From the NCBI GenBank assembly GCA_947178235.1, contig CAMWXQ010000037.1, positions 1-8,113 of the forward strand: a stretch of DNA of 8,113 nt, written 5' to 3'. The first letter of the stretch is position 1, and each line of letters starts with the position of its first letter. This document shows positions 1-6,688 of this stretch, piece by piece. Both the position numbers and the translations under genes were made by a program. This stretch comes from an uncultured Muribaculaceae bacterium (GTDB lineage: Bacteria; Bacteroidota; Bacteroidia; Bacteroidales; Muribaculaceae). The notes under the pieces were generated by a model. That model was not told where the DNA came from and ran no database searches. It saw nothing but the letters and a program-made list of their open reading frames with translations.

Positions 1-47
1 GTTCGTGTGTTTGGGTGGTTTGGTTTTTGTTTGCTGGAGCGCTGCGG

Positions 48-878
48 CTATCGGGCCCTGAGGAGTTTGTAGGTGGTGGGGTGGGTGTTGCGGGTTCGGG
101 TGTAGGCGGTGATTCGGTCTTCGCGGAGGTCGTAGGTGTATGTTTCCTGGTAGTAGACGGCGCCTGTGTGTTTGGCGGTCATTCCGCTGATGAGGTTCTT
201 GGGGGTGGTGCCCAGGATGCCCGTAAGCTGCAAGGGGTAGTACTGGTAGCGGTCAAAACGAATCGGTACGATGTTGTCCACCCCTTGTGTCGGGGAGTAG
301 GTGTATTCGAATGTGTACTCGGGGGTATCGTGGCCATTGCAGTCTTCGACCCTCGTGAGGTTGCCGTCGGCCCATATGTAGCGGTTTTCCCAGGTCCACG
401 GCTTGTCGTAGGCCCAGTCATCGCCATCCTTGTTCCATTCGGTGCACTTGATGACGCTCAGACAGTTGTCGGGCTGATATGTGAACTCGTGCCTGTATTT
501 CTTTTGAAATACATAATGCCCACCTGTTTCACAGAATACCCCGTCGCAGTATGCCGCGCGGCCACCGGTGATGTGGAACTCGTCGGTGTATTCTCTGACG
601 ACGTCCGGCTCGTTCAAAAACACTTTCGTGACAACTCGTGTCCGGATCCCGATCAGGTCCTTGGATGGGTAGGAGTAGGTACAATCAATGGTTTCGTCGG
701 GATAGGATACGGTGTACCTTGTCACGCGGCCACTGGCGTCGTAGTCTATCTTCTGCGTGGTCGATGTGCCATCGGTGATCTCGGATACCTGCGGGACGGC
801 GACGGGTTCGGGACTGTCCTCATTGGAGCATGACACGAGTGCCAATGAGGTCATCAGGGTGGCTAAGAGGTATTTCAT
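48..878 (-). CDS. Lipoprotein with YD-like repeats, DUF4595-like (unknown function)
   Basis: 276 residues. The N-terminus is a clear lipoprotein signal: two residues including Lys2, a hydrophobic core, then a lipobox ending LVSC with Cys17 as the predicted lipidated residue. SNED follows the cysteine, an acidic stretch resembling the Bacteroidetes lipoprotein export signal, so surface display is plausible (inference). The body is rich in Tyr, Thr and Asp and alternates beta-strand-like segments, such as IDYDASGRVTRY, DCTYSYPS, YTFEYTYSP and ETYTYDL. This resembles the YD-repeat pattern of Bacteroidetes DUF4595-type lipoproteins, but the family is suggested by look only. The start at 878 is the only Met that gives a full signal peptide. 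The gene starts 82 nt after the stop of the upstream 252-aa gene on the same strand, and I see no TAnnTTTG promoter in the gap, so co-transcription is possible. The protein ends normally (KLLRAR). Confidence 0.85.
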   Translation of the reverse strand: MKYLLATLMTSLALVSCSNEDSPEPVAVPQVSEITDGTSTTQKIDYDASGRVTRYTVSYPDETIDCTYSYPSKDLIGIRTRVVTKVFLNEPDVVREYTDEFHITGGRAAYCDGVFCETGGHYVFQKKYRHEFTYQPDNCLSVIKCTEWNKDGDDWAYDKPWTWENRYIWADGNLTRVEDCNGHDTPEYTFEYTYSPTQGVDNIVPIRFDRYQYYPLQLTGILGTTPKNLISGMTAKHTGAVYYQETYTYDLREDRITAYTRTRNTHPTTYKLLRAR

Positions 879-960
879 ATTGACTTAAACTTTTACCTAA
901 TAACGCCTTAGATCGCCCGAATATTGCCCTCCGACCGCGTGGGCTTCCCGGCCTGTCTGG

Positions 961-1719
961 TCAGAATTGATTTTCGGCCAGGATGCGGAACTTGAAAGGT
1001 ATCTCGCCTGTATCCGACCACTGATAGTCGCGGCCATTCATGCGAACCCATACATAGAAGGATTCGCTGATCGTATCGTATGCCCACAGGACGGCGGGAT
1101 CGCAGCACTGATGGGCCTTGAAGCCGTAGCTCCAATACATGCCATTGTTATACTCGATGGGAAACTCAACTTGGCATATATCTTTGAGGTACTCGAAATC
1201 GGGGATTCCCATGAGTCTCTGGAAGTGGCCCTCTATGGTCGGGTTCTTGAACATGCCGAACGCTCCGGCATAATCGCCGATATGCTCCTTGAAGTATAGC
1301 GTCAAGTCCGAATCCTTGTCTACACGGCTCACGACGGTGGCTTCGACGGTGTACTGCTTGCCCTGGTTGTTCTTCATCGAGGCGGTCAAGTGTCGGCGGT
1401 CGTCGAACCGGACGTTATACCACTCCTCGACCGGCATAGGCCGACAATCTCTCACACTCCATTGGGAGGCCGGGTCCTCGTAGCTTGGATTGATCCTCAG
1501 CCAAGAGCACTCGACATCCCCACTCCTTTCGAGGGTCGACTTATAGGCATACCGACCCGAGAATAGGCCATCCTCAAACTCCTCCAATTCGATCACCACC
1601 GCATACTTCCCGCCAATCAACCCCTCCAACCTATAAGTCGGGATGGAGGCGACTGCAGGGAGCGAGGCAGCAACGGCAAAGAGGAGAAGTACGGTCAGAT
1701 GGTAAAGGAAATTTCTCAT
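961..1719 (-). CDS. Secreted 252-aa protein of unknown function
   Basis: Begins MRNFLYHLTVLLLFAVAAS, a typical signal peptide with likely cleavage after an AVA motif near residue 24. I chose the start at 1719 because it gives this signal peptide; the 21 codons further upstream lie in a palindromic repeat leader and are unlikely to be translated. After the signal, YRLEGLIGGKYAVVIEL and LFSGRYAYKS resemble the G-x-I-G-x-K-Y-x-V / G-x-Y-x-Y pattern of small secreted beta-rich proteins. A second half with KEHIGDYAGAFGMF and several Tyr/Trp-rich strands follows. Cysteines occur in ECSW, RDCR, DICQ and HQCCDP, so disulfides in the periplasm or outside the cell are possible. I recognise no named family. 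A good promoter (TTG-N19-TATCTTTG) lies about 90 nt upstream of the start, and the intervening leader contains a conserved palindrome. The gene lies between the 166-aa secreted gene upstream and the 276-aa lipoprotein gene downstream. Confidence 0.8.
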   Translation of the reverse strand: MRNFLYHLTVLLLFAVAASLPAVASIPTYRLEGLIGGKYAVVIELEEFEDGLFSGRYAYKSTLERSGDVECSWLRINPSYEDPASQWSVRDCRPMPVEEWYNVRFDDRRHLTASMKNNQGKQYTVEATVVSRVDKDSDLTLYFKEHIGDYAGAFGMFKNPTIEGHFQRLMGIPDFEYLKDICQVEFPIEYNNGMYWSYGFKAHQCCDPAVLWAYDTISESFYVWVRMNGRDYQWSDTGEIPFKFRILAENQF

Positions 1720-1735
1720 ATTAGTATTGATTTTT

Positions 1736-1810
1736 GCATGGCCCGAGGCCATAGGTTCCCAGCAGGGCACGACAAGGGGCAAGGTCCCCCACCCCCAAAC
1801 ATCGACCTTG
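1736..1810 (-). repeat. Palindromic 5' leader element, short form
   Basis: This is the 5' leader of the 252-aa gene. Reading from the gene outward it holds the palindrome at 1738-1752 (ATGGCC, three-base loop, GGCCAT), a weaker hairpin near 1758-1768 (CCC-AGCA-GGG core), the shared linker ACGACAAG (1769-1776), and arms AAGGTC / GACCTT around a C-rich block (1781-1809). The same modules in the same order precede the 166-aa gene at 2403-2515. That copy has an extra 39-nt hairpin (2448-2486) after the linker, which is absent here. The homology also covers the stretch between the palindrome and the start codon (AAAAATCAATACTAAT here, GAAAATCAATACAATT there). Confidence 0.7.
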
Positions 1811-1840
1811 CAAAGATAAACTTTTTATTTTATGATGCAA
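1811..1840 (-). promoter_or_regulatory. Bacteroidetes-type promoter for the 252-aa secreted gene
   Basis: On the minus strand TATCTTTG (1818-1811) matches the Bacteroidetes -7 consensus TAnnTTTG. A TTG at 1840-1838 sits 19 nt upstream, matching the usual -33 position, with an AT-rich spacer. Transcription would start near 1804-1800 and give a leader of roughly 80-85 nt before the ATG at 1719. The predicted transcript therefore carries the palindromic leader element. The promoter also lies just after the stop codon of the 166-aa gene (1884). Confidence 0.75.
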
Positions 1841-1883
1841 AACTAATAGTTGAGGTTTTACAGCGTCAACGTAGGCATCTCGG

Positions 1884-2384
1884 CTATTCTAAGTCTACCA
1901 TTGTATATGTACATCTATATCTATTGTCGGCCGTACATTCGCCCTCGTATATGAGCTCTGCATACTCCACCCAAACTGTATTCCAACATACGAAACTGCA
2001 TTGGCTGCACTCGGGGATAGGATTGCTCCATTTGCCTGTCCTCGTATTCAGACAGGCCAGGTTGTCACCACTGCGGTACGTCGTATTGATCACATACAGA
2101 TTGTCGCCGACGAGCGTGGCATCCTTTATGGCCCCCTCCATACAATAGGGATTCAAGACCGTTATCCGATTCCCGTTTGGCAGGACCTTTTGAAGCACCC
2201 ACAGGTCGGCATTTGGGGTCTCGTACTGGTCGGGGTCATTCACAAGATAATACTTATAGTCGCGCCAATCATAGAACTCCGCCACCTTCTTGGCCACCCG
2301 CCCATCCAAAGTCGTATAACTTTGGGCAGACGCAGCCATTGGATAGAGAAGTAGGGTCAATAGACAGTAAAAAAACTTCGTCAT
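1884..2384 (-). CDS. Secreted 166-aa Cys-rich protein of unknown function
   Basis: Starts MTKFFYCLLTLLLYPMAASA-QS, a clean Sec signal peptide with cleavage expected after ASA. I preferred this start to the Met 19 codons upstream, which lies inside the palindromic leader. The mature part contains YTTLDGRVAKKVAEFYDW, a region with LWVLQKVLPNGNRITVLNP and GDNLYVINTTYRSGDNLACLN, and a C-terminal segment with five cysteines (SQCSFVCW, GECT, YRCTY). The alternating hydrophobic strands and the DNLYVIN / NLACLNTRTGKW spacing are reminiscent of beta-propeller-like repeats, but the protein is too short for a full propeller and I assign no family. It lies upstream of the 252-aa secreted gene on the same strand. 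No recognisable promoter lies directly upstream: the leader segment that holds one in the neighbouring gene is missing here. Confidence 0.7.
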   Translation of the reverse strand: MTKFFYCLLTLLLYPMAASAQSYTTLDGRVAKKVAEFYDWRDYKYYLVNDPDQYETPNADLWVLQKVLPNGNRITVLNPYCMEGAIKDATLVGDNLYVINTTYRSGDNLACLNTRTGKWSNPIPECSQCSFVCWNTVWVEYAELIYEGECTADNRYRCTYTMVDLE

Positions 2385-2402
2385 AATTGTATTGATTTTC
2401 GC

Positions 2403-2486
2403 ATGGCCGAAGGCCATAGGTGCCCCGCAGGGGTACGACAAGTGAAGCCCCAGTGTGGGCGGAGCGAAGCGGAGACCTCACTGGGG
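2403..2486. repeat. Arm A of an 84-nt modular inverted repeat (three hairpins)
   Basis: Three palindromes in order: ATGGCC-GAA-GGCCAT at 2403-2417, CCCC-GCA-GGGG at 2423-2433, and a 39-nt hairpin at 2448-2486 closed by CCCCAGTG / CACTGGGG. Reverse-complemented, this arm aligns without gaps to 2590-2673 with 15 differences in 84 by my count (about 82% identity). The arm also forms the 5' leader of the 166-aa secreted gene, its first palindrome lying 18 nt upstream of the ATG. Confidence 0.8.
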
Positions 2487-2509
2487 TAAGGCAACCCGCC
2501 CCAAACATC

Positions 2510-2566
2510 AACCTCGTGGAGGTTTAACAGCGTCAACGTGGACGTTGTGCAACCTCGGCGAGGTTG
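2510..2566. repeat. Cluster of three short perfect hairpins between the inverted-repeat arms
   Basis: Three unrelated perfect stems stand close together: AACCTC-GTG-GAGGTT (2510-2524), CAACGT-GG-ACGTTG (2534-2547) and CAACCTC-GGC-GAGGTTG (2550-2566). The last one, followed by GAGGTGAGAG, resembles the GCAACC-loop-GGTTG then TTGAGAG module at the left end of the 256-bp repeats at 6797 and 7767. The stretch GAGGTTTAACAGCGTCAACGT (in part 2519-2539) recurs at about 1853-1873 as GAGGTTTTACAGCGTCAACG, just upstream of the neighbouring gene's promoter. Confidence 0.7.
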
Positions 2567-2589
2567 GAGGTGAGAGTTGGCGAGAGGGT

Positions 2590-2673
2590 CCCCAATGAGG
2601 CCTCCGCTTCGCTTCGGCCACATTGGGGTTTCGGATGTTGTGCCTCTTCGAGGCATCTATGGCCTTCGGCCAT
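2590..2673. repeat. Arm B of the 84-nt modular inverted repeat
   Basis: Three palindromes mirror arm A: a 39-nt hairpin closed by CCCCAATG / CATTGGGG (2590-2628), TGCCTC-TTC-GAGGCA (2641-2655) and ATGGCC-TTC-GGCCAT (2659-2673). Against arm A the outer stem has A-T in place of G-C, and the second hairpin has T-A in place of C-G, so both stems keep their pairing. The linker TTTCGGATG (2629-2637) also stands at the left end of both 256-bp repeats (6799 and 7769). Confidence 0.8.
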
Positions 2674-2830
2674 GGAATTGGGCTCAGTTGGTAGAGTAGT
2701 TGATTATCTGATTCAACCAACTCTATTACTTTCAAGATTGGACTTATTACCACCATAGGAGACTTCCTGCCAACCTATGAGTAGGAGTACAGTCCGTAGA
2801 TGAATCCGATGGAATTGATTATTCATCAGA
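2674..2830. other. Intergenic stretch with tRNA-like motif and small hairpins, no gene seen
   Basis: Lies between the palindrome cluster and the stop of the 210-aa gene. GGGCTCAGTTGGTAGAGT at 2680-2697 looks like a tRNA D-arm, but no matching acceptor stem or proper anticodon arm follows, so I do not call a tRNA. A stem GATGAAT / ATTCATC (2799-2805 with 2821-2827) sits just after the stop codon of the 210-aa gene. It could slow or end transcription but has no T run on the minus strand. Confidence 0.4.
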
Positions 2831-3463
2831 TTATTCTTGGAAACCATCTTTAACAAAGTTGGAAATCTGATCTCCATACTTCTGTGCGGCTTCTGAGTTT
2901 TTCATCGCCTCTTCAAGTGCACGCATTCGCGCTTTGCTTGCGGCGCTTTCACAAATGATGAAATATGACCGTATTTCATAAGTCCCGTCACCATTAGGCC
3001 TTATGATTGTATAGCTGTGTTCCATCTCGTTTCGAATTTCTTTCTCCACAAGTCGTTCGTATGCGGCGTAGAAATTGTCGAATTCGCCATCGGTATTCAC
3101 TCCGTTGACGTTGAGATCGCTCACAACGCGGCCTCGCAGAGTACTGCCAGCCTCTTGGGCGTAAGTAATCACTGCGTTGTTGATTGCAGCCTGCTTGCCG
3201 GTATTTTTCGACTTAGTCCGTGTCGAGATACCTTCAATCTCATGCGCATCGTCACCAAGTGTGTTGAGACGGTCATAGTGTTTGGCAAGTGCAAAGTCAA
3301 GTGTATGGCTCCCCATGATTTCCCACTTTCCTTTCTTGTACTCTTTTAGTTTCTGACTGAGCTCTTTTTTACGAGCTTTTTCGAGTTGGCTGTCCTTTGC
3401 CTCTGCTGTATATGTCGGAATTAGAAACAGGATTCCGATTAAGACAACAATTAGTCTTTTCAT
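2831..3463 (-). CDS. Exported 210-aa protein, LPP20/FlgT-like domain suspected
   Basis: Signal peptide MKRLIVVLIGILFLIPTYTAEA with predicted cleavage after AEA (residue 22) and no lipobox cysteine. Residues about 23-48 are highly charged and probably helical (QLEKARKKELSQKLKEYKKG). The rest follows a pattern seen in LPP20/FlgT-type envelope proteins: a helix with regularly spaced alanines (KQAAINNAVITYAQEAGS), a strand (LRGRVV), an acidic helix (FDNFYAAYERLVEKEI), then two strands around a turn (YTIIRPNGDGTYEIRSYFII) and a final Ala-rich helix (SAASKARMRALEEAM). Family assignment is by pattern, not by search. It is the last gene of the three-gene operon, 93 nt after the 633-aa lipoprotein, with no convincing TAnnTTTG in the gap. 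A role in the envelope with its two neighbours is inferred. The start at 3463 gives a complete signal peptide. Confidence 0.8.
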   Translation of the reverse strand: MKRLIVVLIGILFLIPTYTAEAKDSQLEKARKKELSQKLKEYKKGKWEIMGSHTLDFALAKHYDRLNTLGDDAHEIEGISTRTKSKNTGKQAAINNAVITYAQEAGSTLRGRVVSDLNVNGVNTDGEFDNFYAAYERLVEKEIRNEMEHSYTIIRPNGDGTYEIRSYFIICESAASKARMRALEEAMKNSEAAQKYGDQISNFVKDGFQE

Positions 3464-3556
3464 GATTAGTTATGAAATATGTTTTATTCTTAAATGAAAG
3501 CAATATTTGCATATTACCTTACATCAAATATTGTTCTAGGCATATTTTCTTACGAC

Positions 3557-5458
3557 TTATTCTTGTGAATAAGGCAAGTCACTCGCAACGTATATTTTTT
3601 TCCCATTATAAATAATGGACCCATCTAAGAGGATCATATAGGCACGATAGTATCTGCCGTAATCGTCAAATTGGGTATGCTTTTCTTTAAACGAGATTTT
3701 ATTATCCTTAATTTCACATTGTATCTTCGTTCCTCTATTGTAATCCAAATCGTAGCCATCACATCGATATAAAAAGCCCGCTTCGATAACTGTATTGCCT
3801 TGTGGGTACAACGTAGCCTCTCCGGACATTTCGTACTCATCGCCATATTTCAAAGAGGATATGAGATCCATTCTCAATGAATTTATTATTATTGATGGTG
3901 TCGTCTTGGTTATAAAGGTTTGCTCGGAGCCACGGCGAATATTATCATTATCATCGATAGCATATGCTTGATAATAATACGTCCTATTCTCTTCTAGATT
4001 GGTTAGTTTTGCGATATACGATTCTGAACCAATGGCTGTGGGTGAGCCATAACTTTTTACACAAGTCCTTATAGAAGGATTAGAAGAGGTTCCATAAAAG
4101 AATCCATATTCTCTAATCTTTACTTTCCCATTTGTCGTAATTGCTCCATTCAATGTTGCGGATGTTGTGCCAACATCCGTCGGTTGTGACGTAACCAGCG
4201 AAAAAGAGCCATCATTTGTGGTATCCTTGTTGGTTCTGAATGACTTTACTTCTCCATACTGAACATTACCCTTACTATCTATGCCATAAGCCTTATAGAA
4301 GTATTCAGTATCGGCTGACAGATTATTTATTTGTACACTGAATGATTCGCTGCCATTTACAATTGCATTTTCTGACTTCATTTTACAATCCGCCGTTTCT
4401 CCATAGTAGAAACCAATTGTATTAAACGAATTAACCGAACCTCCAACAGCAACACCATACAATGTAGCCGATGAAGATGTAATATTTGTAGCTTCCTTAG
4501 TTGTGATTTCGGCTGATTCCTTCTTAGTGAGAGTTATTGTTAAGGTTTCCCCATAGCCAACGCCTGTTTCGTTTACTGCATACGCTCTCACATGATACTC
4601 TTTATCGTATTCCATATTGGGGATTTTCCCAAAGAAATCTCGCGGAGTGCTAATATCTCCAAGATTTGTATAACCGAGATTCTTTTCAAGGGTTGGCTCT
4701 TCTCCTATCGAGTAGCAGAAACCATGACGTTTAATTGACGAGCTTCCAACGACAATTACAGCACCTTCTGCCAATATAGTCGAGGGGTTATCCGCACTTT
4801 GTGTTACGGAGATGGTATTGACAGAAGGTCGGACTTCTGTTCCTTTGATAACCTGGATCAATATTTCTAATCTAGCTGTTGCAGTCTCAACATAGAGGGT
4901 TTTCTCATAACTGCCATCACTAATTTCATTACGATCTACTGATACTGCAATGGTTGACTCCATACCAGCCAAAACAGTTCCTTGTTTGGGTTCTGTCGTG
5001 ATCCATTCGGCATCAGTAGTGATGTGATATGATATGGATGAGGTGGTTGGATTTTTAAGTATGAGATTTTGTACGGCGGTTCGGTTGCCAAAATCCAAAA
5101 CAGTCTTATTTGGAGAAAGGGTATTGACAATAGCGACAGGTTTTAGAGATGTGTTTGCAGAAACAGTTTTTCCTGCTGTCACATTGAACTCTCTCGTAAT
5201 TGTTTCAAATCCTACTGCCTTGTATGTGAGCTCGACTTTTCCGGGCTCGACATCAGAGAAAGTGAAACGCCCATTCTCATCGGTGAACTTCGTGCCGTTA
5301 GAAACGGAAATGATTTCACATCCCATGATAGGTTCTTTCGTTTCGGCGTTCACAACAACACCCTCGATCTGACCTACGATAGATACGAAATCCTCTGTCC
5401 CGCACCCCCACAACAAGAATAATGGGAGAAACAGGATGATTTGAAAAAGATTTCTCAT
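3557..5458 (-). CDS. Modular lipoprotein: CarboxypepD_reg-like, BACON-like and FN3-like domains
   Basis: 633 residues. Lipoprotein signal with lipobox LLWGC and Cys19, followed by GTED. Residues about 30-108 form a carboxypeptidase-regulatory-like beta domain (IEGVVVNAETKEPIMGCEI, FTDENGRFTFSDVEPGKVEL, YKAVGFETITREF). Residues about 112-205 resemble a BACON-type domain (LDFGN, ITTDAEWITTEPKQGTVL, YEKTLYVET). Three FN3-like modules follow: about 210-312, 316-410 and 420-518. Each has a Y/F-x-Y or F-x-Y-G strand and an ending of the type EYHVRAYAVNETGVGYGE, TEYFYKAYGIDSKGNVQYGE or RTYYYQAYAIDDNDN. A C-terminal beta region (520-633) is unassigned. Such multi-domain lipoproteins are typical of the Bacteroidetes cell surface and usually bind ligands or space other proteins. 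No catalytic motif is visible. It is the second gene of the operon, 35 nt after the DUF5683-type gene. Confidence 0.85.
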   Translation of the reverse strand: MRNLFQIILFLPLFLLWGCGTEDFVSIVGQIEGVVVNAETKEPIMGCEIISVSNGTKFTDENGRFTFSDVEPGKVELTYKAVGFETITREFNVTAGKTVSANTSLKPVAIVNTLSPNKTVLDFGNRTAVQNLILKNPTTSSISYHITTDAEWITTEPKQGTVLAGMESTIAVSVDRNEISDGSYEKTLYVETATARLEILIQVIKGTEVRPSVNTISVTQSADNPSTILAEGAVIVVGSSSIKRHGFCYSIGEEPTLEKNLGYTNLGDISTPRDFFGKIPNMEYDKEYHVRAYAVNETGVGYGETLTITLTKKESAEITTKEATNITSSSATLYGVAVGGSVNSFNTIGFYYGETADCKMKSENAIVNGSESFSVQINNLSADTEYFYKAYGIDSKGNVQYGEVKSFRTNKDTTNDGSFSLVTSQPTDVGTTSATLNGAITTNGKVKIREYGFFYGTSSNPSIRTCVKSYGSPTAIGSESYIAKLTNLEENRTYYYQAYAIDDNDNIRRGSEQTFITKTTPSIIINSLRMDLISSLKYGDEYEMSGEATLYPQGNTVIEAGFLYRCDGYDLDYNRGTKIQCEIKDNKISFKEKHTQFDDYGRYYRAYMILLDGSIIYNGKKIYVASDLPYSQE

Positions 5459-5493
5459 AATGAATTATTTGTATATTAGTGTGGTTCTAATTA

Positions 5494-6354
5494 TTAGAAT
5501 GTACAAGCAACTGAAAGCCCAACAGAACTCTTCATATCGAAATATGGGGCAAAAGCTAAACTATTATTCTTGTTTTTCACATACCTAAGTTTTCCTTTGG
5601 CTGCTATTGCGTCTACTAAGTTATAAATGTATATAGCAGAAGCACCGACAATGAGACCATTGCGGATGTTCTTGGCATTATTGGCCTTATTGCGATAAAA
5701 CTTTATCGCATTTGCATCACTCGTAACTTTACTTTTTCGAATATAGGAGGAATATTTACCATCATAAACAATGGCTGCTGTTATAGCGGTTGCCTCAATG
5801 ACCAAAATTGATGTTCCCTTTGCAAAACTCCGTTTATACATCTGACCCCAACCAGGTATGAGCGCAGAACGCCAAAAACCGCGGGCACCATATTTCGAGG
5901 AATATTCCACAGGCTCATAATTAATAGACCATGGATTATAAGCGACTTCATACAATACTTTGCATTCATAACCATTTTTGGTCTTTTCCCAGTACTTGTC
6001 GACTGCCTTGAACGCAATATGAACGCTATTTAATTCAAATTCATATCTATATTCCGAGTTGATGCTCTCGTTCACATTGTCGTTATGACTTTTAAAGAGT
6101 ACATTTTCAATCTGTGAACCCGACACGGTTACCCCCGCTGCCCTCATCAGAGAAGAGACTAGCAATAAGTCTGCATCGTGCAGAGCGTCATTCAATGAAT
6201 AGCCGCTGCCATCAGAACGCATAAAATAGTAGGATTCGTTATTTCTAGGTGGGAAATCCCCATTTATCCAAGGAGGACATTCTCCGCTTGTGGTATTTGC
6301 CGATGCATAATAACATGAAATTAGTCCAAAGAAAAGCAGGCATAAACCTCTCAT
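5494..6354 (-). CDS. DUF5683-type envelope protein with LPP20-like N-terminal domain
   Basis: 286 residues. The N-terminus MRGLCLLFFGLISCYYASA is a signal; LISC (Cys14) could act as a lipobox, or cleavage could follow ASA. Residues about 52-140 have an alanine-spaced helix (SLNDALHDADLLLVSSLMRA) and strands ending FKAVDKYWEKTKNGYECKVLYEVA, a pattern shared with LPP20/FlgT-like proteins. From residue 160, WRSALIPGWGQMYKRSFAKG is the hallmark of DUF5683, followed by a hydrophobic segment (180-197) and a second one (232-250, IVGASAIYIYNLVDAI) that are likely membrane segments. The C-terminal beta segments may end at the outer membrane. It is the first gene of the operon. AGGAGG lies 16 nt upstream of the ATG (6376-6371), too far for a normal Shine-Dalgarno. 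I see no promoter close to the start; the nearest candidate is at 6681-6688. Confidence 0.85.
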   Translation of the reverse strand: MRGLCLLFFGLISCYYASANTTSGECPPWINGDFPPRNNESYYFMRSDGSGYSLNDALHDADLLLVSSLMRAAGVTVSGSQIENVLFKSHNDNVNESINSEYRYEFELNSVHIAFKAVDKYWEKTKNGYECKVLYEVAYNPWSINYEPVEYSSKYGARGFWRSALIPGWGQMYKRSFAKGTSILVIEATAITAAIVYDGKYSSYIRKSKVTSDANAIKFYRNKANNAKNIRNGLIVGASAIYIYNLVDAIAAKGKLRYVKNKNNSLAFAPYFDMKSSVGLSVACTF

Positions 6355-6680
6355 ATTTATTATTAAATAGCCTCCTGTTTCCCTAATTCGGCGGTTTGTT
6401 TGGGTACAAGAAAAGAGGGGAATTCATCGCGCCTCTATCATAGCTAAACAGGCCCGCCAAGGCCTCAACCTGAATGATATATGAGGGTAGAATAAACTGC
6501 CCCTCTGCTTTGTCTATGCTATGGTGCGACCTCGCGGTCGCAGTACGAGCGTGACAAATACAGAAAGAGCGTCTAATCTCACTCTATCTCAGGTTGTTGT
6601 TGAATTGGCGGTTCGTTTAGCTGAGAAAGAAAGCTTGACACTTTTCTTTTCCGACGGTATTTCTCCTCCATCGGTCGATG
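6355..6680 (-). other. Long leader region of the DUF5683 operon, no clear gene
   Basis: About 320 nt without a supported gene. It holds a perfect hairpin TGCGACC-TCGC-GGTCGCA at 6525-6542 and a weaker AGGCC / GGCCT stem near 6449-6464. A 30-codon reading frame on the minus strand (6671-6579, beginning MEEKYRRKRKV) starts about 10 nt after the predicted transcription start of the 6681-6688 promoter. It is rich in Lys, Arg, Glu and Gln and resembles nothing I know, so it may be a leader peptide, a remnant of a lost gene or chance. The plus-strand frame in the same place has no better support. Confidence 0.35.
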
Positions 6681-6688
6681 CAAAGGTA
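6681..6688 (-). promoter_or_regulatory. Candidate Bacteroidetes -7 box upstream of the operon
   Basis: Minus-strand TACCTTTG fits TAnnTTTG and is preceded by an AT-rich run. The nearest TTG is 24 nt upstream (6715-6713), wider than the usual 19-21, so only the -7 element is convincing. It points towards the DUF5683 operon and would give a leader of about 320 nt. Confidence 0.45.

Noticed and set aside
15..833. Long open frame on the plus strand (272 codons)
   Set aside because: It lies opposite the 276-aa lipoprotein gene, has an odd Gly/Val-rich composition and no signal or domain. It is an antisense shadow of a real gene.
2403..2673. CRISPR array because of many short repeats
   Set aside because: The units are palindromes of different sequence with no constant repeat and no regular spacers.
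2673..2755. tRNA gene suggested by GGGCTCAGTTGGTAGAGT and a later TTCAAGATT plus ACCACCA
   Set aside because: The D-arm-like motif is there, but the seven bases that should form the acceptor stem have no complement at the 3' side, and the anticodon arm has no proper 5-bp stem with a 7-nt loop. At most a decayed fragment.
2381..2758. Short frames on both strands encoding similar peptides with ASLRPHWGF and HLWPSAM
   Set aside because: The peptides are similar because the DNA is an inverted palindromic repeat; the frames run through hairpins and have no signal, domain or promoter. Likely spurious translations of the repeat.
4152..4175. 9-bp hairpin CGGATGTTG-TGC-CAACATCCG inside the 633-aa gene, sharing CGGATGTTGTGCC with 2632-2644
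   Set aside because: It encodes a normal stretch of an FN3-like module (PTDVGTTSATLNG) aligned with the other modules, so it is probably coincidence rather than an inserted repeat.
6371..6376. AGGAGG as Shine-Dalgarno for the DUF5683-type gene
   Set aside because: It is 16 nt from the ATG, too far for normal use, and Bacteroidetes genes rarely depend on this motif.
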